Below are positions 43,382-50,406 of a DNA stretch of 51,410 nt, piece by piece. This DNA comes from Actinomycetota bacterium (GTDB lineage Bacteria > Actinomycetota > Actinomycetes > S36-B12 > UBA10799). The notes below the pieces were generated by a model that worked only from the letters and a program-made list of their open reading frames with translations, was not told the origin of the DNA and made no database searches. The stretch lies in NCBI GenBank assembly GCA_020636995.1, contig JACJWU010000010.1:1-51410 (forward strand), read 5' to 3'. Both the position numbers and the translations under genes were made by a program. How positions within the stretch are numbered: position 1 is the first letter of the stretch; each line of letters opens with the position of its first letter.

Positions 43382-43553
43382 GGCATCCCGGTTAGAGACC
43401 GGCAGCCCGGTTAGAGACCGGGCATCCCCGTTAGAGACCGGGCATCCCGGTTAGAGTCCCACGGGCGTCTACGACTAACCGGAGTGCTCGATCTCTCACC
43501 GGAGTGCCGATCTCTACCCGGAGTGCTCGATCTCTCACCAGAGTGCTCGACCG
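43382..43553. repeat. Palindromic 20-bp-unit array (copy D), most symmetric
   Basis: From the left, three units of about 20 bases (GGCATCCCGGTTAGAGACC) lead to a core at about 43441-43487 (GGTTAGAGTCCCACGGGCGT ... CTAACCGGAGTGC). Three inverted units follow (TCGATCTCTCACCGGAGTGC and variants). Counting the half-units in the core, it is four units facing four inverted units. Related arrays are at 1-24, 7703-7864 and 11230-11700. No ORF here is credible. Confidence 0.85.
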
Positions 43554-43613
43554 CCGTTGAGGTGGCTGCGGGTGGTAGCGCGAACCGAGCCCCTGCCGGT
43601 TCAGACTGGACGG

Positions 43614-44282
43614 GTGAAGCACACGCACCGACGCACCCTGTCGGTGGTTGCCGATCTGCGATCCACGCTTCATGTGAGGTTGCGGACCTCTTTGGTGCAA
43701 CCGGCAACCGCGGTTCAACTCCACGATGCGAAAGTCCGAATCAGCTGGTCTCCCGACCATGGTCCCGACGTGGACCTCGCAGTGCTGTCCGAACTCACCG
43801 GCTTCGACACAGAGAGCTTCTTGCCGGAGCTGTCCGGGCCGATCCCCGAGACGCTGACGACCACCGTCGGACGCGGGGAGTTCGCGGTCGTGGACCTGAG
43901 CGCACCGCGCTTCTGCGAAGAACTCGCAGACGTCGGACCGGACTTCGGGCTGGTCGGACGGGCACTGCTCGGCGAGAACTTCGACCAGGCGGAACTGCGC
44001 GCCTCGTTCGCGACCACTCATCAACGCGCCGTGATCGTGGCCAACATGGAGATCGGCCACAAATGGCGAGGGGCGGCCTACGGTCTGCTGGCCACCGAAC
44101 TGGTCCTGGGCGAACTCGGCCGCTGCGCGGACGTCGCCGCACTCTTCCCCATGAAACCGGGGCTTGAGGATCTCGCGGCGCGCGATGCTTCCGCCCGTGC
44201 CCTCGCGGACTACTGGGGGCGGATCGGATTCGCCGAGTTCAACGGAATCATGGCGATGCAGTTGCCGGTTCCCGCCGGATAA
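43614..44282 (+). CDS. GNAT-like protein of unknown substrate
   Basis: The 222-residue protein ends with the pattern MEIGHKWRGAAYGLLATELVLGEL, which fits the GNAT acetyl-CoA loop (RGxGxG-like, here RGAAYG). Next come LFPMKPG and then YWGRIGFAEFNGIMAMQL, the final GNAT strand. The N-terminal half is not recognisable. The start is uncertain: GTG at 43614 has CAGACT six bases upstream, while a longer frame begins at 43557 inside the repeat array. Confidence 0.6.
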   Translation: MKHTHRRTLSVVADLRSTLHVRLRTSLVQPATAVQLHDAKVRISWSPDHGPDVDLAVLSELTGFDTESFLPELSGPIPETLTTTVGRGEFAVVDLSAPRFCEELADVGPDFGLVGRALLGENFDQAELRASFATTHQRAVIVANMEIGHKWRGAAYGLLATELVLGELGRCADVAALFPMKPGLEDLAARDASARALADYWGRIGFAEFNGIMAMQLPVPAG

Positions 44283-44284
44283 AC

Positions 44285-44381
44285 GTACGAAACTGGTTGG
44301 CGCGCCGCGGACACGCCGCTCGAACTGTCCAGCGATCGGCGTGTCGCGGGTTTGGAGGCGCTGCGCCGACCAGTTCGATAC
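44285..44381. repeat. Large imperfect hairpin in the gap before the second patatin gene
   Basis: The outer arms, starting GTACGAAACTGGTTGGCGC and ending GCGCCGACCAGTTCGATAC, pair at about 15 of 19 positions. The inner arms CCGCGGACACGCCG and CGGCGTGTCGCGG pair with one bulge. It lies between the stop of the GNAT-like gene and the patatin start at 44493, and could be a terminator, an attenuator or a structured RNA. The rest of the 210-base gap holds nothing obvious. Confidence 0.6.
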
Positions 44382-44492
44382 GCCGGGCGGCGAAGCGTCG
44401 TCTTCGAGACCACCCACCCGGCGTACGATGGTGATCAAGGACGCCGCCACGGTCGTTTCCGGCGCAGCGGTGTCGGTGGGGAGGTGTGCCAC

Positions 44493-45422
44493 ATGGCGGT
44501 ATCCCCCTTCGGCGCACTCGTAGCCGCCGCCCGCGTCACCGTCACCCAACGCTCTGCTGAACCCATCTTCGAACGCGAGTTGCTCGCCGGCAGCGGCGAG
44601 GTCGTTGTGCTGTCCGGCGGTGCCGCGCTCGGTTCGGCGCAAGTCGGGATGCTCGAGGCGCTCGCTGCGGCGGGCGTGAAGCCGGCTCTGCTGCTCGGGA
44701 CCTCAGCGGGCGCCATCAACGCGAGTTTCTTCGCCAGCGATCCAACCCTGCGAGGCGTGCGGAACCTGGCCGACATCTGGATGGAACTGACCACCCGCAA
44801 GGTGTTCGGAACCACGACCCACCGCGCTGCGAACCTCCTGCGGGGCCGCTCCGGCCTGTCCTCCCCACAAGGCCTGCGCGAGGTCATCGCCGAGAACCTT
44901 CCGTACTACCGGATCGAGGACGCGCCTACTCCGGTCGGCGTCGTGACGACGCACCTGCGGACTGGTACCGCGGTCCTGCACCGCAGCGGATCCGCCGTCG
45001 AGATCCTGCTGGCCTCAGCCGCCATCCCCGGGGTGTTCCCGCCTGTGCGGCTCAGTCCTATGTCCGCGCCGACCCGACCTGGGACGCACGTCGACGGCGG
45101 CGTGCGCTGCATGGTTCCGGTCGAGATGGCGCTCGCGCAGAGGCCGAAGCGCGTCTGGGTGCTCGATGTCGCCTCGGCGGTGAAGGCGACCCGCAGCTAC
45201 CACCCCGGCAGCCTGGATCCGGTGGCCACCGGGTTTGCGATGGCGCTGGCCGCGCAGGCCGACGCGACCGAGGAGGCCGAACACGACACGCACGTGCGCG
45301 TGATCAACCTGCCGATGGGTGCGGTGCGGCGGCTGCGCTCGGCGATGGACTTCAGCCGCGGGAAGGCCCTCTACGACGCGGGCCGGGACGAGGCGGAGAG
45401 GGTTCTGGCGTCGGTTCTCTGA
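44493..45422 (+). CDS. Patatin-like phospholipase
   Basis: The 309-residue protein has LSGGAALGSAQVG as the oxyanion loop, GTSAGA with the catalytic Ser, and VDGGV with the Asp. The GGGxxG loop reads GGAALG, a variant. ATG at 44493 follows GGGGAGG at good spacing. The longer frame back to 44352 is not coding. The 3' end is 23 bases before the hemolysin III gene and those bases hold a 20-base palindrome, so the two genes are probably separately regulated. Confidence 0.88.
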   Translation: MAVSPFGALVAAARVTVTQRSAEPIFERELLAGSGEVVVLSGGAALGSAQVGMLEALAAAGVKPALLLGTSAGAINASFFASDPTLRGVRNLADIWMELTTRKVFGTTTHRAANLLRGRSGLSSPQGLREVIAENLPYYRIEDAPTPVGVVTTHLRTGTAVLHRSGSAVEILLASAAIPGVFPPVRLSPMSAPTRPGTHVDGGVRCMVPVEMALAQRPKRVWVLDVASAVKATRSYHPGSLDPVATGFAMALAAQADATEEAEHDTHVRVINLPMGAVRRLRSAMDFSRGKALYDAGRDEAERVLASVL

Positions 45423-45424
45423 GC

Positions 45425-45444
45425 AACCTACGGTACCGTAGGTT
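45425..45444. promoter_or_regulatory. 20-bp perfect palindrome over the hemolysin III promoter
   Basis: AACCTACGGT is followed by its exact reverse complement ACCGTAGGTT, ending one base before the GTG at 45446. TACCGT (45434-45439), six bases before the start, would be the -10 of a leaderless promoter at the centre of the palindrome. This is the layout of a TetR-type repressor site, but the regulator is not identified. Confidence 0.65.
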
Positions 45445-45445
45445 T

Positions 45446-46087
45446 GTGAGTTCACTCCACGTCGAGACCAAACCCCGCTTGCGTGGCTGGCTTCACTTCG
45501 GCGCCGGACCCCTGTCGTTCGTGCTCGGACTCGGCCTGCTCGCCGCAACCCCGACCTTCGCCGAGCGGGTCGCGGTGGCCATCTACGTCTTCACCACCGT
45601 GCTGCTGTTCTCGGTCAGCGCCTCTTACCACCTCGGTGCGGGTGGCCCGAAGGTCAACGCGTTCCTCAACCGCCTCGATCACGCGAACATCTACCTGTTC
45701 ATCGCGGGAAGTTACACACCGTTCGCGGTAGCACTCGGGGGAACACAGGGCTGGGTGATTCTGGCTCTCGTGTGGTCGATCGCGGCCATCGGTCTGGTCG
45801 CACGGGTGACCTGGCGCGGGGCTCCGCGCTGGCTGGCTGTCGGCTCGTACATCGGGCTGGGCTGGGTCGCGATCTTCTTCCTGCCGGCGATCTGGCAGGC
45901 GTTCGGCGCGGGGGTCGTGCTGCTCATGGCCCTCGGCGGGCTGCTGTACACCGCGGGCGGGGTCGTCTATGCCCGCAAGAAGCCGACCTTCCACGAGGGC
46001 TGGTTCGGATACCACGAACTGTTCCACGCGCTGACCATCGCGGCGTTCCTGGCGCAGTTCATCGGGATCGCGATCGCGGTGACGTAG
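45446..46087 (+). CDS. Hemolysin III / PAQR-family membrane protein
   Basis: The 213-residue protein has seven hydrophobic segments. SASYHLG is the Ser/His pair after helix 2, NRLDHANIYLFIAGSYTPF the conserved Asp segment, and GYHELFHALT the late HxxxH. These residues form the zinc site of the PAQR/adiponectin-receptor superfamily, to which bacterial hemolysin III belongs. A link to membrane lipid state is plausible. The GTG start is one base after the palindrome. Confidence 0.9.
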   Translation: MSSLHVETKPRLRGWLHFGAGPLSFVLGLGLLAATPTFAERVAVAIYVFTTVLLFSVSASYHLGAGGPKVNAFLNRLDHANIYLFIAGSYTPFAVALGGTQGWVILALVWSIAAIGLVARVTWRGAPRWLAVGSYIGLGWVAIFFLPAIWQAFGAGVVLLMALGGLLYTAGGVVYARKKPTFHEGWFGYHELFHALTIAAFLAQFIGIAIAVT

Positions 46088-46148
46088 CGTCACCACCACC
46101 GGCACCCGAGCACCACCGCTCACCGGGTAGCTCCAGGATGGAGCCACC

Positions 46149-46652
46149 ATGACCAACTCACCATCCGGCTGGCGGCAGGCCCGCGCGATCCTGCAGTTGC
46201 CCTTCGTGGTCACTGTGGTGGTGCCCGCCTGCGTGCTGCTCCTGGAAGGTGCGCCGCGCCTTGCGCCATGGCCCGGGTGGTTGCTGGGACTGCCGCTCGC
46301 CCTAGCCGGCTTCGCGCTGATGGCAACGACCATTCGGTTCTTCGCGCGTTCGGGCGAGGGAACGCTGGCCCCCTGGGATCCGACCCGCCGACTCGTTGTC
46401 GCCGGACCGTACCGTCACGTCCGCAACCCGATGATCACGGGAGTATTCGCCGTCCTGCTCGGTGAATCGCTTGTGTTCCGCAGCGCCGGCCTGTTCCTCT
46501 GGTTCGGCACATTCGTCGCGATCAACCTCGTCTACATCCCCCTGGTCGAGACGCCCGCGCTGCGGGCGCGATTCGGCGCGGACTACGACGAGTACGCGGC
46601 CAACGTGCCCGCGTGGATCCCGCGCCGGACACCGTGGGAACCACCACGGTGA
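46149..46652 (+). CDS. Membrane methyltransferase-like protein (ICMT/PEMT type)
   Basis: The 167-residue protein has about four transmembrane helices. VVAGPYRHVRNPMITGVF is the conserved GPYRxxRHPxY-type segment of isoprenylcysteine carboxyl and phospholipid methyltransferases. Later VETPALRARFGADYDEYAANVPAWIPR matches the ExxLxxxFGxxYxxY tail. The substrate is unknown; bacterial homologues have no prenyl proteins, so a lipid or small thiol is likely. It sits 61 bases after the hemolysin III gene. Confidence 0.82.
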   Translation: MTNSPSGWRQARAILQLPFVVTVVVPACVLLLEGAPRLAPWPGWLLGLPLALAGFALMATTIRFFARSGEGTLAPWDPTRRLVVAGPYRHVRNPMITGVFAVLLGESLVFRSAGLFLWFGTFVAINLVYIPLVETPALRARFGADYDEYAANVPAWIPRRTPWEPPR

Positions 46653-46664
46653 GGCCTGCGCTGC

Positions 46665-47282
46665 TCAGGAGGTTTCGAAGGGCACGCCCGGCGCGAAGTA
46701 GGCGATCGACGCCTGCACCGACCGCAGTTGGCGCAGTGACTGCCGCAGTCCCGCCGCCGGAGCCACTCGCGCCTGTTTGCGGGAGAAGCAGTACTGCGGG
46801 CCGTTGGCCAGCGAGTAGTCGACGATGACCTCGCCGCCGTAGGGGCGTCCGTTGGTGCGGCCGGACAACGTGAGCCGCTGCCGGAAGTAAAGGGGGCCGT
46901 ACCCGCTCTCGGGCAACTGGCGGATCTGCGACTGCCCGATCCTGACCCTTCGCCACGACTGGCGCAGAGTGCGACGGACGTCTGCCCGCTGCTCGGCGAA
47001 GTGTGCGTTCACCGAGGCTTCCACGGAGTCCCCCGCGGAGCAGAGCACCGGACTGGCTCCGTAGTCCAGGAAGAGCCGCTGGTTGCCCGACGTGATGCTG
47101 ATGCCGTTCGTACTGTCGACCGACGTCCAACTGCGCGGCGCGAACCAGCTCCACCACTGCGAGTTCTGGTGCTTGATCGACCCCGGCGGCAGTTTCGTGG
47201 GCGTGGCGGCCTGGGTCGGCACGGCAGCGAAGGTCAGTCCCGCTGCCAGGACACCGATGAATGCACGGGTGATGGTCAGCAT
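46665..47282 (-). CDS. Secreted protein of unknown function
   Basis: The 205-residue product has a signal peptide ending at about TQAA (residue 26). The mature protein is rich in Trp and Arg early (WWSWFAPRSWTSV), with two cysteines at about residues 81 and 164 and a beta-strand pattern. I do not recognise the family. ATG has TAGAGT six bases before it, so the transcript may be leaderless. It is convergent with the methyltransferase-like gene. Confidence 0.7.
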   Translation of the reverse strand: MLTITRAFIGVLAAGLTFAAVPTQAATPTKLPPGSIKHQNSQWWSWFAPRSWTSVDSTNGISITSGNQRLFLDYGASPVLCSAGDSVEASVNAHFAEQRADVRRTLRQSWRRVRIGQSQIRQLPESGYGPLYFRQRLTLSGRTNGRPYGGEVIVDYSLANGPQYCFSRKQARVAPAAGLRQSLRQLRSVQASIAYFAPGVPFETS

Positions 47283-47411
47283 TGGCTCACTCTACGACGG
47301 CGCTCGGAATCGGGAAAGGCCGCAGATTCGAAAACTCGTCGCAAAAAGTTGTTGTTCCGCTCGCCCCACCGCGCTCCTACCTGTGTAAGCCACCTACCCA
47401 AGGAGCACCCG

Positions 47412-48659
47412 ATGAACATCCTTCCCGGCATTCTCACCGCAGCGGTCCTCGTCGCCACCCCCGGCCTGGCCTTCGCCGACACCCCGGCCCCGATCCCGAA
47501 CAACGGGCCCGGTCAGTTCGCCGACGCGCCGCTGAAGACCTCCAACCACGCGATCACCGGCACGAGCCAGGACTGGGGCCTCGACTGGTTCGAGGTGCGG
47601 TTCGACGCCACCCTGAAGAACGCGGTCCTGCAGGTGTCCACACAGGCCCCGAAGCAGAACGCGCAGGGCGTCTACTCGATGGGCTCGAGCCAGCCCGTCG
47701 CCCTCACCGGCAAGGGCGCCGGCAACCCCGATCCCAACAGCCTCGCGCTCCCCGGCCAGAAGTACGCGTTCACACAGCGAGTCGAGGGCCTCAAGCAGGG
47801 CACGACCTACCACTACCTGATCAACCTCCCGGTGGGCGCTGGCTTCAAGCCTGTCCAGATGGTGGGCAGCGTGCGCACCGAGCACCACAGTGCGCACACC
47901 ATCACCCGTCGCACCAACGCCCTCGACCTGGACTTCACGGCCAGCGCAGGCTCGGCCACCGTCTCGGTGTCGACATCACCGCAGATCGTGGGCAGCAAGC
48001 TCAAGGGCAGCACCGCTGTCGTCATCAAGGGCAAGCCACAGGGCGACACCTCCCGCTTCACTCACACATTCGCGAACCTCACGCCGGGCACCACGTACTA
48101 CGTGCTGGCGGTGGCCGGTGGACAGCACACCACGCAGCGCCTGACCGAGACCAGCACGAAGAGCCAGCAGATCGAGGTGGCCGTCGAGAAGATCAAGGTC
48201 ATCGACGACGCCGACGCCGGTCTTCGGGGCAAGGGCGAACTGCTCTTCCAAGTCCGCGGCACGACCTCGCCGTCCAAGAGCGGTGCCTGGGGCAATCCGT
48301 TCGGAGAGACCAAGATCGGATCCGGCGACACCGTGACGCCCACCGCCGCCAAGGCCCCGCGGCACGTGTTCACCACCAAGAAGTCGGCGTTCACGGTGCA
48401 GGTCGAGGGCCGGGAGTCGGACTGGGTCGGCAAGTCGGAGCGCACGTTCTGCGAGAGCGCCTACCGTCAGCCCGGCGAGAACCACACAGCCCGTTGGCTG
48501 AACTCCGGCGACAGCGGCAGCAACTGCTACCAGTTCTCTCACGCGCAGACCTCCTTCGACCTGAAGCAGGGCAAGGCGCAGACCAAGACGTTCACCGTGG
48601 CCCGTACCCCCGACCTGCGCTTCGAGGTCACCGTGCGGATGACGATGAAGGCGGTCTGA
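47412..48659 (+). CDS. Large secreted protein, fibronectin-III-like repeats
   Basis: The 415-residue protein starts with a signal peptide (about 22 residues, ending FAD). The mature part shows repeats with LKQGTTYHYLINLP and LTPGTTYYVLAVAG, the Leu..Gly-Thr-x-Tyr-Tyr pattern of fibronectin III domains. A third C-terminal domain has two cysteines and a conserved Trp. AGGAG precedes the ATG at the right spacing. The family is unknown. A hairpin terminator follows at 48673-48706. Confidence 0.72.
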   Translation: MNILPGILTAAVLVATPGLAFADTPAPIPNNGPGQFADAPLKTSNHAITGTSQDWGLDWFEVRFDATLKNAVLQVSTQAPKQNAQGVYSMGSSQPVALTGKGAGNPDPNSLALPGQKYAFTQRVEGLKQGTTYHYLINLPVGAGFKPVQMVGSVRTEHHSAHTITRRTNALDLDFTASAGSATVSVSTSPQIVGSKLKGSTAVVIKGKPQGDTSRFTHTFANLTPGTTYYVLAVAGGQHTTQRLTETSTKSQQIEVAVEKIKVIDDADAGLRGKGELLFQVRGTTSPSKSGAWGNPFGETKIGSGDTVTPTAAKAPRHVFTTKKSAFTVQVEGRESDWVGKSERTFCESAYRQPGENHTARWLNSGDSGSNCYQFSHAQTSFDLKQGKAQTKTFTVARTPDLRFEVTVRMTMKAV

Positions 48660-48672
48660 CTCCCTTTCACGC

Positions 48673-48706
48673 AGGACTCCCCGGCCAGCGGTGGTCGGGG
48701 AGTCCT
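48673..48706 (+). terminator. Hairpin terminator after the fibronectin-III-like gene
   Basis: AGGACTCCCCG and CGGGGAGTCCT form a perfect 11-base stem with a 12-base loop, 13 bases beyond the stop codon. Confidence 0.85.
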
Positions 48707-48733
48707 GTCGTGTCCGGGCGTCATCGGCTGCTG

Positions 48734-48793
48734 GTGTTGACTGCTGCGCGGTTACGGGTTTCGGGGTACGGAATCGGCAACCGTGCAGCAGTG
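48734..48793. repeat. Intergenic hairpin element, family 2 copy 2
   Basis: The left arm GTGTTGACTGCTGCGCGGTTAC is 21 of 22 bases identical to the arm at 20000. It pairs with GCAACCGTGCAGCAGTGAACT to the right at 17 of 20 positions. The loops of the two copies differ but both contain GGTAC. It lies before the integrase remnant. Confidence 0.65.
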
Positions 48794-48881
48794 AACTGTA
48801 TACAGACGCCGGAGTACGCGGAGGTGATCCGGACAGCCGCAGTAGTGGACGTTGGGAGGTCAGCAAGGGGCCATCCTGCTG

Positions 48882-49055
48882 GCTGGCCGGAGGCGCGCAC
48901 ACCAAGGCGACCGCCTGTCGCTCACCGGCTGCGTCGAGCCGGTCCAGAAGGGCGGACCGGCCAATGAGCTGGTCGCTGAGTCCGGGCAACTGGACGCGCG
49001 GTCGCGGGACCACCCGGGACGCCGGACCAGGCTCCTGGCTGCTGGTGTTGTTCAC
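48882..49055 (-). pseudogene. Possible fragment of a MalT/LuxR-type STAND regulator
   Basis: A minus-strand reading frame encodes VVPRPRVQLPGLSDQLIGRS and then LLDRLDAAGERQAVALVCAPP. This resembles the N-terminal segment just before the Walker A motif of large ATP-dependent LuxR regulators (PRP...R..LLxRLDAA...LVxAPAG). The glycine-lysine loop and everything after are missing: the frame continues as unrelated sequence. If real it is a decayed stub lying head-to-tail with the integrase remnant. Confidence 0.45.
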
Positions 49056-49081
49056 GGGGTTCCAGTCCTCGCCCCGAGTCT

Positions 49082-49696
49082 CGGCTGCTCGAGCCCGCTG
49101 GGAAGCGCACCAGCAAGCCCGAGGCGTTCACGGTCGAGGAGTTGCGCCGGTTGGCATCTGCCGCCGAGGGGCACCGCCTCGAAAGTGCCTTTCGGCTCAC
49201 CTTGAGCGGCCTGCGCCGGTCCGAGGTCATGGGGCTGCAGTGGGAGGACTTCGACGGCAAGCGGCTCGCCATCCGGCGCTCACGGGTAGCGGTGGCGAAG
49301 GTGGGCGATTCGGTGGGCGCGACCAAGACGCTCAGGGGGTCGCGCATCCTGCCGCTCGACGACGCGCTGGCGAGGTTGCTCACCGCGAAGCGGCGTGAGG
49401 CGGCTGCCATCGCCGGGTGGATCGTCACCGACGAGTACGGACGCGCCATCAGCCCCGAGGTCTACTCCGACGAGTGGGTGGAACTCTGCAAGCGGGCCAA
49501 GGTCCGGCCGCTGGACCTGCGGGCCGCACGGCGCTCCAGCGTGACCCATATGCGGGAGATCGGCGTCCCCGACCACCTCGTCGCGGCGTGGCATGGTCAC
49601 GACGAACAGGTGATGAGGTCGTTCTACTCCGTCGCGCTCGACGACGGCCTCGCCGCCGCTGGTGCCCAACTGGGGGCCATCGTGGCAAGTTCGTGA
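49082..49696 (+). pseudogene. Truncated tyrosine recombinase (integrase), N-terminus lost
   Basis: The frame reads GKRTSKPEAFTVEELRRLAS, then FRLTLSGLRRSEVMGLQWEDF with catalytic Arg I. LDLRAARRSSVTHMREIGVP keeps Arg II but replaces the His of HxLR with Leu, and HGHDEQVMRSFYS has the His and the Tyr nucleophile. The arm-binding N-terminal domain is absent: homology begins near 49082 with no proper start. It ends 64 bases from the 3' end of tRNA-Arg, a typical phage or island integration site. It looks like a relic. Confidence 0.75.
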
Positions 49697-49710
49697 CAAG
49701 TTGAACAACG

Positions 49711-49757
49711 AAGAACCCCCGGCGGAGCCGAAACATGGCTCTGACCGGGGGTTTCTT
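49711..49757. terminator. Hairpin between integrase remnant and tRNA-Arg
   Basis: AAGAACCCCCGG pairs with CCGGGGGTTTCTT, and inside that GAGCC pairs with GGCTC. It lies just past the tRNA 3' end on the minus strand, so it probably ends the tRNA transcript. It may also serve the integrase gene. Confidence 0.8.
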
Positions 49758-49759
49758 TG

Positions 49760-49832
49760 CGCGCCCGAAGGGATTCGAACCCCTAACCTTCTGATCCGTA
49801 GTCAGATGCTCTATCCGTTGAGCTACGGGCGC
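49760..49832 (-). tRNA. tRNA-Arg (ACG)
   Basis: The minus strand gives a 73-base cloverleaf: acceptor GCGCCCG pairing with CGGGCGC, and D arm GCTC..GAGC. The anticodon stem TCTGA/TCAGA encloses the loop CTACGGA (anticodon ACG), and the T arm has GGTTCGAATCC. The discriminator base is G. CCA is not encoded. Its 3' end faces the integrase remnant, as at tRNA integration sites. Confidence 0.93.
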
Positions 49833-49887
49833 TTCTGGACAAGTGTATCGGGTGGCCTATGCGCCATCTCGGTGAACCCTTGACCAC

Positions 49888-50277
49888 CTACTGCTTCGTC
49901 ATCGTCATGTCGAAGGCACTGTGATTGCCAGCACCTTTGGTCCAACTCACCACGAAGGTCAGCTCGCCGTCGTCGTACTCGCCCTGCCACAACGTGGCCT
50001 GCTCGGTCAGCACCACACCGCCGTCACTGGTGAGTGTGCCGGTGACGACCTCCTTCTTGGCCGTCCCGTCGATGTCGGTGTACTCGGTGTAGCCCCATAG
50101 CAGCGCCCCCTCCTGCCTCTCGATGACCAGCGTCTCCGGGCCACCCTTCGCAGTTCCCCCGGCATCGGCGTAGTTCGAGGCGCCGGTCCAGGTCCCCTGC
50201 AGATCGGGGAGGGCCGGGTCCGAACACCCCGCGAGTCCGGCAGCCAGCACTGCGGCGAGCACGATCACACGACTCAT
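49888..50277 (-). CDS. Small lipoprotein of unknown function
   Basis: The 129-residue protein has a lipobox LAGC at residues 15-18 after a short hydrophobic signal. The mature domain reads LQGTWTGASNY, then beta strands (LVIERQEGALLWGYTEY...VVTGTLTSDGGVVLTEQ), a lipocalin- or META-like beta barrel pattern by eye. GGAGGAATAG precedes the ATG. It is divergent from the next secreted-protein gene across 129 bases, which include a small hairpin near 50331-50345. Confidence 0.75.
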   Translation of the reverse strand: MSRVIVLAAVLAAGLAGCSDPALPDLQGTWTGASNYADAGGTAKGGPETLVIERQEGALLWGYTEYTDIDGTAKKEVVTGTLTSDGGVVLTEQATLWQGEYDDGELTFVVSWTKGAGNHSAFDMTMTKQ

Positions 50278-50406
50278 CTATTCCTCCCTTGTCGTGTGGA
50301 GGGATCGGCAGAGTCTCGGCCCGATCTTGAGGTGGGACACCCACCCGTTCCGGTGTTTCTCACGCCCGGGCACCCTGCCGGTACCACGAGGACCTATCCT
50401 GCGCGC

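Noticed and set aside
43382..43460. Telomere-like GGTTAG repeats
   Set aside because: Units are 20 bp and interspersed with other sequence, the arrays are internal and several, and nothing suggests a replicon end.
43382..43553. CRISPR array
   Set aside because: Repeats are about 20 bp, contiguous without unique spacers, and reverse orientation at a central core. No cas genes are present.
47976..48881. Continuation of the minus-strand frame beyond the possible regulator stub
   Set aside because: It is antisense to the fibronectin-III-like gene, and the sequence after CAPP loses all resemblance to the regulator family.
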